Below are positions 35,158-46,800 of a DNA stretch of 64,000 nt, one piece after another. Location of the stretch: NCBI GenBank assembly GCA_035772405.1, contig JAYKKM010000506.1:1750501-1814500 (forward strand). Direction: 5' to 3'. A program made the translations under genes and the position numbers. The stretch comes from Chrysogorgia sp. JL179-B06. Taxonomy: Eukaryota; Cnidaria; Anthozoa; Scleralcyonacea; Chrysogorgiidae. Position 1 is the first letter of the stretch. Each line of letters starts with the position of its first letter. The notes beneath the pieces are model-generated. The model was not told the DNA's origin and did no database searches. It worked only from the letters and a program-made list of their open reading frames with translations.

Positions 35158-35263
35158 AACAATTATTCGCCGAAGGCGAGGTGAATATCGGTGAATAAAA
35201 ACCGAGACGAAGTCGAGGTTTTTATTCACCGATATTCACTGAGACTGAGGTGAATAATTGTTT
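35158..35263. repeat. Hairpin MITE (GGTGAATATCGGTGAATAAAAA), unit 2
   Basis: Almost identical to 5,883-5,987. Confidence 0.75.
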
Positions 35264-35560
35264 TAGTATAAATACACATTTTCCCACTCTTAGGAATGCA
35301 TTTCCTTCAAAAATACTAGTTTCTTGACTTTTTTCTCCTGTCACTTTGACAAATCGGCTGGCGGCCATCTTGAAAAAATGCGGTAGCTCGACCAATCAGC
35401 GCACGCAATTTATACTAAAGCTAATTATTAGCACGATGTAAAAGCTAAAAATGAAATTTCTAGCCATCGTCTGGTGGCCCAATTTCGCAAAAAATCATGT
35501 TAGAAATTGCTGTAAAAGCACTTCTGGGCCTTTCAAAATTTTCCTGTTCCCTGCACACAC

Positions 35561-35561
<1 letters not shown>

Positions 35562-35597
<36 letters not shown>
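35562..35597 (+). repeat. Poly-C run of 36 bases
   Basis: An uninterrupted C tract marks the left edge of about 1 kb of sequence that separates two halves of the LINE fragment in unit 2. The length may be imprecise for technical reasons. Confidence 0.8.
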
Positions 35598-35598
<1 letters not shown>

Positions 35599-35682
35599 AC
35601 TTACCAGCCACGACTTCCTTCATTCGCCACAGGGCTCGGTGCTAAACCAGTAAACCTAATCCTACAGTAACCATTACAACAT

Positions 35683-36312
35683 ACCTAAACCAGTGAACTC
35701 TATATATGGAACGCTAACTCCCAGTCATAAGTCGGGTAAAAAGTGAGGCAAGGTTTCAGGCCCCCACGCGGTTTGCAGGTAACATATTTTGAATTTTTTA
35801 TTTTTGGATGTAAACTACAGTTAGATTATCCGCTCTTTTTAAGAAAACTACGTTCGCTAGCCGGATAAGCTGTACGCATATTGTAAACACATAATTTATC
35901 TTTGTTTTAATATATTTTGTAGCTTTGGGAGTTGATTATTTCTCAAGAAAACGTTTGCCAAACATAGACGAAAGTTTGTGTTTTTGTTTTGAAGATGGCG
36001 TGCGTATTACGAAGTCAGTTACTGAGCGATTCACCAGTTCAAGCATGGATAGTGAAATAAATTAATTTTACTAGCTATCCATGGTTCAAGTAATTTATTT
36101 ACCAAAAATATTATAAGGTCTACAACTACAAAAACGTTTACCTTGAAAAATCTACCTGCAAACCGCGTACGGGGGGCCTGAAATCTACCTGCAAACCGCG
36201 TACGGGGCCTGAAATCTACCTGCAAACCGCGTAGGGGCCTGGAACTTTTTGCCTCACTTTTTGCTTTACGAGTTATCGTTCCAGTTATATATATTGAGTT
36301 CACTGACCTAAA
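35683..36312. mobile_element. Inverted-repeat element inserted in the LINE remnant, unit 2
   Basis: The arms include CAGTGAACTCTATATATGGAA / ATATATATTGAGTTCACTG and CACGCGGTTTGCAGGTA / TACCTGCAAACCGCGTA. The right arm contains a 31-bp tandem repeat (GAAATCTACCTGCAAACCGC start, 36,147-36,240, three copies). The interior carries an inverted copy of the repeat at 1,745-2,080. Confidence 0.65.
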
Positions 36313-36464
36313 CCTAACCATCCTTTGCGCTGACCAAAAGGATTGTGGCCTCTGGAGACGAGTCGCTAATCTTCCACTTTTATTCAATAGAGATTTCAAT
36401 GAGGAAAAACACCTTACTTAATACTTTATATAGGTAATTTATTACTGTCCATACTTCAGTGTGA

Positions 36465-37110
36465 TTAATAACAACAGATGAATATTTGGAAAGAGTAAAG
36501 ATTAAAGAACAGTATGTTGAGATATTCGTGCCAATAACTTATTGGTAGGATATTTAGGACAGCAAGCCTTTGATTGTAATTGAAATCACAAAGAAAAGGT
36601 AGATCCAAAATATATTTGGATGCGCGTCTGTACGCGTTCCATGCGTGAGATGAGGTCGACAGACTGCGGAGACCAAACTTATGTTGCGTACCCCAGTTGA
36701 GAACGGACGAGATTTGCTCGGAAACACTGTTCAAGAACTTGATTACGCCAAGATCACGTTCACAGTCCGAACTTTCTAAGATGGTGTTTTGTAGTGTGTA
36801 AGGGTATTGGATCTTATTGTGTTTCCTAGTAATTTGTAGAGTTTTACATTTAGATATATTGAGTAGAAGACCGGCATTAGATGAACAAGTTTCGAAATTT
36901 GTCAGGTCCTCCTGTAAGGCTGCTGCGTCGGAGTGTTGATTACCTTAAAGATTTTAGGGTCGTCGGCGTAGGTTGCAATGGTAGAATTGTTAGTAGAGGA
37001 AGGCAGGTCGTCTTCATACAGTAGAAACAGCAGCGGTCCAAGAATCTGCTGAAGTTACTGGAAGAGGTGTCGATGCTGCGCCAAAAACACACGATTGGCT
37101 AAGACCAACC
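36465..37110 (-). mobile_element. LINE fragments, unit 2
   Basis: From 37,080 down to 36,618 this is the counterpart of the LINE at 6,300-6,960, with small deletions and an intact Y-A-D-D codon set near 36,960. From 36,617 to 36,465 it switches to a different LINE tail encoding RASKYILDLPFLCDFNYNQR and LPISYWHEYLN. The junction is abrupt, so this is a chimera made by insertion or recombination between related LINEs. Confidence 0.7.
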
Positions 37111-37475
37111 GGTAAGTTCCGAGTACGCCTTTTGCGTGATCCGTTTTAATCGGCAATATTCGTTGGAGAAAATCGGCACAAACATGGCCGATTATTTTTT
37201 AAGTACATAAGCACGTTTTTACGAAGGGTGTACACGTTTGTGTAACATAATAGGCAGGTATGTAATGTACTTTGACTAGGTAATTCCAAATCTGTTTTCA
37301 GAATTGAAAACGGTTAAATATTGGCCGAGATAAGTAAAACATTTTTTTTAAAAATATCAACAAATTAATACACGGCGTGCGAGGCCTGGAGACCATGCAT
37401 GGGGAAAATCCCGCAGATATTGTTAGGATGAAACTCTTGGGTGGCGAAAAGGCGAGCGAGGGGATTATTAAAGGA

Positions 37476-37647
37476 ATACCAAATGGTTTTCCGTGCAGGA
37501 TACTGTGATTCAAACACGCGGGATGTTGCGAGACTTTCGAAAAGCGTAAAAAACACGAGCCGATAGGCGAGTGTTTTTAGCTTTTCGGAAGTCGAGCAAC
37601 ATCCCGTGTTTGGATCACAGTATCCTGCACGGAAAACCATTTGGTAT
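37476..37647. repeat. Inverted-repeat element (MITE), unit 2
   Basis: Copy of 7,493-7,667 with the same arms. Confidence 0.75.
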
Positions 37648-37649
37648 TT

Positions 37650-38900
37650 ATTTTATAAAATAACGACAGAGAAATAACGAATTTTATCCAAAAATAATAT
37701 GATGAGAATACAAATTCTCCCAAGAATTATCAACTACCAATCATAATTCGTCTCCAGTCGAGCAGGCCGGAAAGCTGAAATTTGTTTTGCCGACAACAAA
37801 CAGAAGAATATGGATAAAAAAACTCCACTTTGGCTTGTTGTGGCAAAGCGAACAGACATATATTATGGGCAGCAACTGTCTCTCTGGAAAGGTCTTCGCT
37901 GTCTTTTTCACAATTTCACTGGAAGATTTTGGATTTTAAGTCGAGAGCTGTTGGGTATTTTACTTCGTATAGATAAAGATTGTTCTTTTCCCAGTGAGTT
38001 CATCAGGCAAGAAAATAGAAGGTATATATAAACAGTACATTATTCTCGCGAGTTTGTTGCTTTCAAAACATGCCCTTTTCAAACCTCGTTTAACTTCGCT
38101 ATTGAACACAAAATGGATCAGACGATCAGTTTTCTCGGTGATAGTTTTCTCACAATACAAAAACTATATTCTGTTTTTTTTGTTAAACGGAATGAGATGG
38201 AAAACGCCACTTAAAATTGCTGTAAATTCCCGTGCAGGATACTCTCACCCTGCACGGGTATTGACCAATCTGCAGGATTCGTATTTCTAGTACTGTTTGA
38301 AAAGCTATATCAAAAACTTGTGTTGTTGTGTCTTTAAGAGCGTTCGCTTAGAACTAATTAACCTATATATTCAATTTTTACAATACTAGATTTGCCTAGT
38401 GCCAGACAACCGGGTTAATGTTATATACCAGTTGTGTTCTACAGGTTCACGAACGACATGTTTATAGCCATAGACATTGTTCAAGCTGCATGTGTTCGCA
38501 GGTCATCATGATGGAAGATGCTAATTAATGAACGAAGCTGTTACATAAGGCAAGTGGTTATCGTCTCAGCCATGAAGTGTTGTAATAATAAGTTAACAAC
38601 TGAGAAATCATTTTTATATTTAAACAGAAAGCTCGCGGTTCACAGAAGTGATTTTCCACGGGAGGTCTTACCAATTGTAAGTACTAAAGTTAACTCCGAA
38701 AGATTGGTGTGTGCTGCCGCATAGCCGTATGAGCTTTCTATTGTATCTGATGAGCTGATTTTAAAGCTTGCATATATTTGCATAATGTAATTGCGAGAGA
38801 TCATTAGAAACTCCAAGTTTGCAAGCAAATCAAACTGTGACGCTCGCGAAATAGGTTTTAGGCTTCTCTCACTGGATAATTAAAGCCAACGGCGGCCATT
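37650..38900. other. Non-coding counterpart of 7,670-9,830
   Basis: Lacks the foldback present at 8,285-8,800 and a 280-bp segment matching 9,318-9,600. In place of the foldback it has a short hairpin, CCCGTGCAGG / CCTGCACGGG, at 38,230-38,258. The exon-like 49-bp segment with AAACAG and GTAAGT borders is at 38,628-38,676. Confidence 0.5.
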
Positions 38901-38904
38901 ACTA

Positions 38905-39180
38905 ATACCCCGTTTACACTGGCGAAACTAGCCCGGTCTGGGCTAGTTTTTCCAGTGTAAACGCGTTAACCCAGGGGTTAAAAGTAGCCCTGGTCATTGG
39001 CAGGGTTCGGCCTATGCCTGGCTCGGCCTCGGATTTTACAGTGTAAACACAAAAAAGCGCGCGCTCGGCCAGGGCTAATTTTTGTAATGCTAATTTTTGT
39101 TTACACGCGAAATATATAGATATGATTGCTTTGAAAATTGCGTGTAAACACACATTGGACTCGGCCCCCCTTAGTAATGG
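38905..39180. repeat. Dispersed element with CAGTGTAAACG core, copy 3
   Basis: Counterpart of 9,855-10,115. It includes an extra CCGTTTACACTGGCG at its left end, complementary to the CGTGTAAAC region at the right. Confidence 0.65.
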
Positions 39181-39639
39181 CGGACTTCCGGCTTCGTTTT
39201 CTGAACAATAGTTGCTCAATCCAGTCTTCTTTCGAGATCAGTGAGTAAGACAACGTCCGTAATAACGATTTATGGTTTTAATATGAAGTTTAATTGACTT
39301 CGTTAATTTGTAATGGCCAGGTGTAACAGGACCAGATGCCCCCCATCTAGATTGTCCCCCCCCGGCATCTGGCACTGACCAAATGCCTTGCGAAATTCTT
39401 TGATGCACTTCGTAAAACATCGTTTAAACGGACATTTGTAGTGCAAGGGAAAACCGATTTTCGAAACGAACATTGAAACATTGTGAGCCGTAGCGCCATT
39501 GAAAGTGGTCGCGGCATTCGGCGAATAATTGCGGTACCTTTTGGCAGCGCTATATATTCTGTGATTTCAATAGTAACCGACATTTTTGACGTGACATTTT
39601 TAACGAACACTTAGGGCACCGCACTTTAGTGCTGTGTCT

Positions 39640-40237
39640 TGTTATACCGTAGAATCGCGAAAGTAGCGGCCCCCTCGAAAGTAGCCGTTTTTTTAAACAA
39701 TTACTACTAAAAACCGAAAGTAGCCGCCCCTCTTAAAGTAACCGCCGCCCCCCCAAAAAAAACAACTATTGTATAAATAAGTTGTAACATCAGTAACAGT
39801 TTATTTTGAGTGGCATGGATTAAAACATGTATAAAACAGTAATATTAAGGATTCAGGAATTTCAGACAGCGTCCTCTTCCATTTCGGTATCTGAAATATT
39901 CGGCATCGAATATAAATTATTAGCATTAGATAATAAGTGACAACTCTTATGTAATTTAATCAAAATAAAACAAAACTTTGAAACGTTGTGCAAAATGTAC
40001 AGTAGTGGTTAAAACTTGGCCGATGCTAAAAATAACCCGAAGTAAGCGCCCTGCGAAAGTAACCGCCCCTCCGAAAGTAACCGCCCCTCCGAAAGTAACC
40101 GCCCATCCGAAAGTTACCGCCCCTCCGAAAGTAACCGCCCTTAGAGGTCACTAATTTCGAACTCGAAGGTCACTAATTTCGAAGGTCACTAATTTCGAGT
40201 AGCCCCTCTGGCTATTTTCGAGATTCTACGGTATTAT
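39640..40237. mobile_element. Inverted-repeat element with GAAAGTAACCGCCCCTCC repeats, unit 2 (complete)
   Basis: Both termini are present: TATACCGTAGAATCGCGAAA and TTTTCGAGATTCTACGGTA. The 18-bp repeat array is at about 40,048-40,145. It lacks the LINE insertion seen in unit 1. The tandem triple GGTCACTAATTTCGA lies at 40,144-40,200. Confidence 0.7.
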
Positions 40238-40559
40238 AGCATTCGCTTTAAAAACTAACGAATTTAACATGCGAATTTAGCATTACAATTATTTTTGTTG
40301 GCCTTTTCGCCATCGCATACGCGGTTTCGGTGGCGTTCAGTGAGCTCGAACGTTCGCGCGATGTTCGCGGACAGTGTTTACTAGGACCCCATTATGTTCG
40401 CAGGTTTGCCGGGAACATCTCTAGGCTTCTGGGGGCATTCCCCCCAGAAAAATTTAATTTTGAAAGCTCCAGGAGTGCATTTCCGGCGATTTCTGCAAGG
40501 AACATTCTGAAAAAATTTATCTGTAAGGTCTGGTAATATTTTTTTAAGATAAACAAGCC

Positions 40560-41860
40560 CATTGTTAACGAAATTAAGTTTCGTGTGTTCCCATGCGCAA
40601 ACAGTCGCTCCGAATGCATGTGAGGTGATTGTTTATTTTGTTACCCTATCCTCAACAAGACAGAACGCCATGTGTCTGGTATGTTCTCTACTCCTATTAT
40701 TTCTTTTTATTCCTATCTATTCTCTTCTTCCTATTACTTCTACAGTACATGCAGTCTTGTAAATTTATAATGTCAAAACATGTTTCCAAAAAGTGCAACA
40801 CTTGTTAAATTAAATTAAATGGCATAGATTTGATTAGCAAGTTCAAAATTGTCGATTCTTTGCATTTATTTCTTTAGATCTTATTGACAAATGACTAATA
40901 TATATACTTCTTGTAGTTTAAATCAGCCATGTTGAAGTTCGTACGTATAGGGAAATAAACCACCTTCGAAAAGGCGACGTTTTCACCACAACTAAATTAA
41001 ACTAGAGTTAACACTACTACAGAAATCACCGAACTATATGGAAAGATGCTAAGGATTTTTGGTGAAGGAAAATTTCGAGTGTTGGAATATATACATTTTA
41101 AGACCAAACCGGGACCAGTTGCGAAAAATGCAACTTCAAGGCCTTCCGGCTGGAATTGAACTCGCGACCCTGTGATGCTTAGTGCACTGCTCTGACCACT
41201 GAGCTAGTCACGAGTAGTGTATATATAGTGGTGGTAATGCCTGGATAAGATTCTGGGTATATTACAAGCAATATTTGGCATTTCACTCGATTAAATTATA
41301 TGCGTCTTCTGTTACTCGGGTCCACTGCATGGGAAAGCGATGAACAAGCATTCACTTTACTTCGGCACGGAAAACATGCTTCAGGGGAAATTGCACAATC
41401 GTACAAATTACAACCACAATCTCCACAATCGCAATGCAGCGAAAGACCTCTCTAGTGGTCTCTCACTTGTACAGTCGTAGAAGAGTTGGCCGAAATTTTC
41501 AGTTGACTCTCTCGTATAAGCGACCACCTCGGGGCCCAGGTCAAACGTCGAACTTTTCATGAGTCGAACTCAATGCAAATGAACTTAAACAAAAGAGTTT
41601 CCTAATTTACATTGAGTTCGATTGATGAAAAGTTCGACGTTTGACCTGGGCCTAAGTGGTCGCTTACGAGAGATGGTCGCTTACGAGAATATTCACCACA
41701 TGTGGCCCAAACCTATTGTAATTCAGTTTTATACTAACTGGAAGTAATAATAATATTCACATGCATATTTCACAAAATCTGAAGCGAGAGCCAAAGAATG
41801 AAAATGATTCAAATGCTGTTGCGGTTGTCAGTATAACAAAGTTGTTAACACAAGATGAAA
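40560..41860. other. Unit-2-specific insertion with a tRNA-like segment
   Basis: Absent from unit 1, where AAGATAAACAAG runs into the sequence at 12,880. On the minus strand 41,222-41,143 reads TAGCTCAGTGGTCAGAGC (A-box and D-arm) followed by GTCGCGAGTTCAATTCC (B-box-like), resembling tRNA-Ile. The anticodon stem pairs poorly, so it is a tRNA-derived SINE head or pseudogene. No gene is seen elsewhere in the insertion. Confidence 0.5.
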
Positions 41861-42425
41861 TATAGTTGGAAATATTCCTTTGAGAATGGCAAGGCATGTC
41901 AGCAAATGTTTGAAACGAAGCACAAATTATTTTCTTTTGGAAAGCGAGTAAATCGTGGCACTGGATATGGTCTAGAGATCCCATGTAAATATATTCATTA
42001 TGGGGACGGTAAAACAGTAAAACATGTATCACCCTCGCTACAATAAAAAATTGTGAAACTTGGTTATGATGTGGCTTCACAGAATCATAGTTTATACACT
42101 AGTTCAAAACGGAGGATTGCTTCGTGAACAAGCATATGTGATGATAGCACAACTTATAGCAACTGTAGTGGAAATTGCAAAATTATATCAAATATTAAAA
42201 TACAAACTAATAAAGCCATGATTGTTGCCGTCTGGTATATGTCATAGCTCTGTCATCGATCTCCGGGATCGTCGCTTACGAGAGTACTGAAAAACAATTA
42301 GAAAAGCCAAAATGGAATCCCAAAATGTGGTTGAGATGCTAAATACAGTGTTTGACTAAGAAATAAAATGGGAATTTGGAAAGGCGGTTGCTTAAGGGAG
42401 ATGGTCGCTTACGCGAGAGTGGTGC
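41500..42425. mobile_element. Nested inverted-repeat elements (CTCTCGTATAAGCGACCACC ends)
   Basis: The outer ends CTCTCGTATAAGCGACCACC (41,508) and GGTCGCTTACGCGAGAG (42,403) are complementary. Inside, 41,526-41,660 is a hairpin with arms GGGCCCAGGTCAAACGTCGA and TCGACGTTTGACCTGGGCC. More GTCGCTTACGAGA motifs lie at 41,668, 41,685 and 42,272. Confidence 0.55.
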
Positions 42426-42674
42426 CAGATGTAATTACAGGAGCGATTTGAGAGGGATTTGTTTGCAATGTTATCCTCTTCATTTCGACTACTTGACTCC
42501 CGTCGGCTGTTGCTGTTATCATGTTGTTGTTAGTAAAAAGAATACGAAAGACTGAAAGAAACGGATGACTATATAGCTACAATCTTGGACAAAAGTATTA
42601 GGACACAACAACACAATCATTCTTCACTTGTAACCTTTCGTTCTGCTTCAGCGGGTTCATCTTGAATGATCGAT

Positions 42675-43040
42675 GGCATGTAAAACATGGACGGATAAAA
42701 CATGGACTGGACTGGACTGGACTGGACAGATAAAACATGGACTGATAAAACATGGACTGATAAAACATGGACTGGTAAAACATGGACTGATAAAACATGG
42801 ACTGATAAAACATGGAGGGTTAGGATTTTTGTTGTTTTGGGGTTAGCGATTATTTGTTAATGTATAGACATCATATATGATGTCTATACATTAACAAATA
42901 ATCGCTAACCCCAAAACAACAAAGATCCTAACCCTCCATGTTTTACCAGTCCATGTTTTATCAGTCCATGTTTTATCAGTCCATGTTTTATCAGTCCAGT
43001 CCAGTCCATGTTTTATCAGTCCATATTTTACAACATGCCA
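42675..43040. mobile_element. Complete foldback element with target duplication, unit 2
   Basis: The left arm (42,675-42,813) and right arm (42,935-43,040) are arrays of the 15-bp unit CCATGTTTTATCAGT in opposite orientation. The centre (about 42,814-42,935) is a long, almost perfect palindrome around CATCATATATGATG. Flanks TGATCGAT (42,667-42,674 and 43,041-43,048) form an 8-bp direct repeat consistent with a target-site duplication. There is no coding capacity, so it must be moved by enzymes made elsewhere. Confidence 0.85.
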
Positions 43041-43542
43041 TGATCGATGCCTCCTGGCTCCTTTCAATGCTGTTCACTGTATCAAATATAATGTATTTTC
43101 ACACATATTTGCCATTTATATCCATCAACATTGATTAGGGGGAGGGGTCTTGGTGCTATATGTAAATTTTTGCGTAAACATGAACGTGCGCGTGGCGTAT
43201 CCCAATGACTTTTGTCCAAGATTGTAGTTGCCAAAGCAGTAAAGCTATATCACCTATATATTTATTATATTTTTGTTAAAAAGTCTATATTTGTTGTAAA
43301 TAGAATCTCAGGGTGCCCATCTGGTGCCCGGATAAGTTGGTCAACCCTGGCTATCCCATTGTACAACGGGAATTTCCTAAAATGGCGTTACGAACACAAT
43401 GGCAACAAATTCTGACAACGCGGAGATAATTTTGCAAAACGTAGCACCTAGCGTGGCCGCAACACGGTTGATTAATCTAAAATTCCTCCCTAATTTATTC
43501 CTTTCTCTAGGCAAGTCTCATGTCAATAACAACAGGCTAACC

Positions 43543-43861
43543 ATGCCCTGCATGTCGTGTTCAATTCCCATCCGTTTCTTCTATCTATGTGTCATTCTAT
43601 TGCTCATATTGCTTCTACATGTGTGGTACTTTGTGCCCATCCGATTCAACGTCGAGATTGCATTGACATCAGTGATGAAGAAACATGCTTCTGATCTGGG
43701 AACGAAGCAGTCTCTCGTAGAGATAAAAAACACGTTCAGGAATAGCTGGTTGAGACTACTCAAAGCCAGAGTAGACTGGCGAGCAATACTTTCTTCGTGC
43801 AGAGGAGTCACCGACTGGGGAAGCAGCGAACTAGGTTGGGAGAAAGAATTTAGAAGTTCCG
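43543..43861 (+). CDS. NXPE gene 3 exon 1: tail, membrane anchor, stalk
   Basis: Starts at the ATG of MPCMSCSIPIRFFYLCVILL, continues through LLHVWYFVPIRFN, and ends EKEFRSSG at G|GTAAGT. An upstream in-frame ATG at 43,399 exists. TCTCTAG at 43,504-43,510 could be an acceptor of a 5' exon. The chosen start keeps the anchor at the N-terminus. Confidence 0.7.
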
Positions 43862-46800
43862 GTAAGTTCTTTGAAACGATACGATAGTAAGGGTTCTTCT
43901 TCCGCGTAGCATCATGAAAATTCAAAATGCCACCAATCGCAGAGTTTTTATGAAATCAAATCTTGTCGATTTTCAATTTTTAATCTTGCGTAACCGTATT
44001 TTTCGATTCACGACTCATCGGTCTTCTTATATGAGTTGCGCCCAGGGCTTTTCTAGAAAAACGAAAGTTTTTCAACCTGATTTGTGATAATTAATGCTAC
44101 TGGTCTAGTGGTTACCACACATGTCTATGAGCTGGGAGACACAGGTTGAAATCCTGGGTCGGACCTCCACTCAAGGTCTTAAAAATAATTGAGGAGAAAG
44201 TGCTGCCTTTGCAATAATATCAGCAAATGATAAGACTTTCAGGTCTTCTCGGATACGACCTAAAATCGTAGGCCCTCGGAACCCCTATAATTGGGCTTTT
44301 AGCCTGTTGGGTTATTCCGTTCACCTAAGAGTGATAAATATAATAAACTAAACTAAACTAAACTAAACTTGGATTTCCTCCATTCTCCATATCAAATTTG
44401 CACTCGAAATTTATCGAGGCAAATGTCCTACCAGGGACATTTTTTTTATCTTCAGTCCTCTGATTTTTGTATACAAATCTGCCATTTCGCATATATGACA
44501 TGATGAAGCGACAGTCTGTCAGATATATGACAAAAGACTAAAATCCACCTGGTTACGTTTATAAATTATTGTAGAAACGTGTCAAAGCCATCTTGGCAAC
44601 GGCGTGAGTGTTTGAATGTTTTAACGATCACTGCCGCATACATGAACAATCGAGAAATCAAAGACTTGATTTTCTTTTGTAAAGCTCTTTATGGTATTTC
44701 TGATTAATTTAAATGGACACAACTACAATTCTTTTGTTACTCACGGCCGAACACTACTTAGTCTTAATCCAATTAGTCTCATGCTAAAAAACCCATCTTG
44801 TAAAACTAGTACGTATCAGGCCTCTTACTTTAACCGCATTGCAAAGTTGTGGAACAGTGTTTGTAAAGTCTAGTCAAGTTTTTCCAGTGTAACTATATTT
44901 CCTTTCCCGCCATTACTCAGCACTTTTGCTGACCTAGTACGTATCAGGCCAAACATCGGTCCATTTGTGGCGAAACGTATTTATGATACTATGATAAATC
45001 CGATTATTCTCTATTGCTATACCCTGTATTATCTGGAATTTCGAAAACTTTAAACAATAAATTGGAATCAATACAAGACAGAGCAATTAAAATCATCGCT
45101 GATCCTGGTAATCTACATTTGGATATAGACAACAATGAAACTATTCGCAAACGTCGTGTAGCAATTAATGTCTTTAAGTCGCTTAACCATATTGGACCGG
45201 AGTCACACAACACCTTGTTTCAGCGGCTCGAACATAACAAGAATACTCGTGGAAATGCATCATGTGTGTTACTTCCAGAAATTCGCACCAGTATTGGAAA
45301 AAAGTCATTTGCCTACCAGGTCAAAATAAGTCAATTTTATTTTAAGGTTCTTTAGAACTAACTTTAAGTTTGATAACATTTTATTCATTGACATTTTTCT
45401 ATTTCATATAGTTTATTATTTATTTTGATTCCTACCAAATTTTATTGTATTTTACTTAAACACAGGTCCTTCATTGATACCAGAATCTTAGTTTTCTGAA
45501 GAAGTTAACCTGTATAATTATAAAGAATTATTATTATTTATTATTAAATCGCGCGAATTTATAGAATGCGGAGCGTAAATGAGTACTAAGCGAATTTAAA
45601 TACAAGTAAGGCAGTAAAAATAGTAATTCACAAATAGTATTCAAAAATAAAATAATAATATATATAATTAAAAATAATAATATTATATAAAATTATATAT
45701 ATAAAATTAGTATTATATAATAATTTTATTGGTATAAAAATAGTAGAATTTGAAAATAAAATCAGCTCGGTTATTTCTAAAATAAAGCATTATCGTAAGA
45801 GTTAGTATTATAGGTTTAGGGTTTGGATTAGGGTGAAGGTATATGTGTTGAATTCGGGATTAAAAAAAAGAATTTTCCGTACTAGATACCCCTATCGCTA
45901 ATTGGCGACAAAACAAATTAGCGAACGCTATGTACTTTGTTGCATTTTGAATCTCTTTTGAATAAATATTAATTTAACAAGTCAAGAAAGAATTATATAT
46001 GAAAGTAAAATTTCACTCATTTAACCCCTTGCTTTGTAACCCTTTGTAACTCTTTTTACGCGTGTAAGCAAAGGGTTACAAATTTCACCATCCGTATGAG
46101 AAATACGGAATACAAGTGATGCCTGGTGATGGTGGGCTGGCACTTTGTTAATTTTTTAAATATATCGCCCCAATAATTCGTCAACACCTGTATCCAAATT
46201 AAAAAAAACAACTTTGCACTCAAGTTTCTGCACCCACACTCTCTCCTCCGCAGAGGTTTCCGTGAGTTTTTTCGCACTCGTCAGTCGTTCCTCACGTAAA
46301 AACTCGAAAAACACGGAAAAACTGTGGAGGAGAGAGGCACCCACAACTAAACTGATCTTATTTATTATATAAAACAGAGTATTCCACGGACCCGGCTCCA
46401 CGAGAGTAGTCCACAGACCCGGGTCCATGAGGGAGTCCATGGACCTAGGGTCCGCGTTTTGACGTTTCCCGAATTATATCAAGACCTCGGTTTGTGTTGT
46501 CGATATCATCATATCATGCCAACCTCATGCAACAATAAGCGAGTTCGTAATATCGACTACGCATCAAAATGACGTGTTCTGCGTCGGGATAAAACTTATT
46601 TCAATTCATAACATCAGGCTAAAACCACAATATACATTTGCATTTCTATTTACACTTGCAAATTCGTTATACTGATGTTATGAATTGAAATAATTTTATC
46701 CCGACGCAGAACACGTCATTTTGATGCGTAGTCGATATTACGAACAGGCTTATTCATTATTATGCCAATGGGAATGTATTTTCAGGTCCCACCAGTTATG

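Noticed and set aside
41143..41222. Functional tRNA gene on the minus strand
   Set aside because: Internal promoter boxes are recognisable, but the anticodon stem and T stem pair poorly and there is no acceptor stem match.
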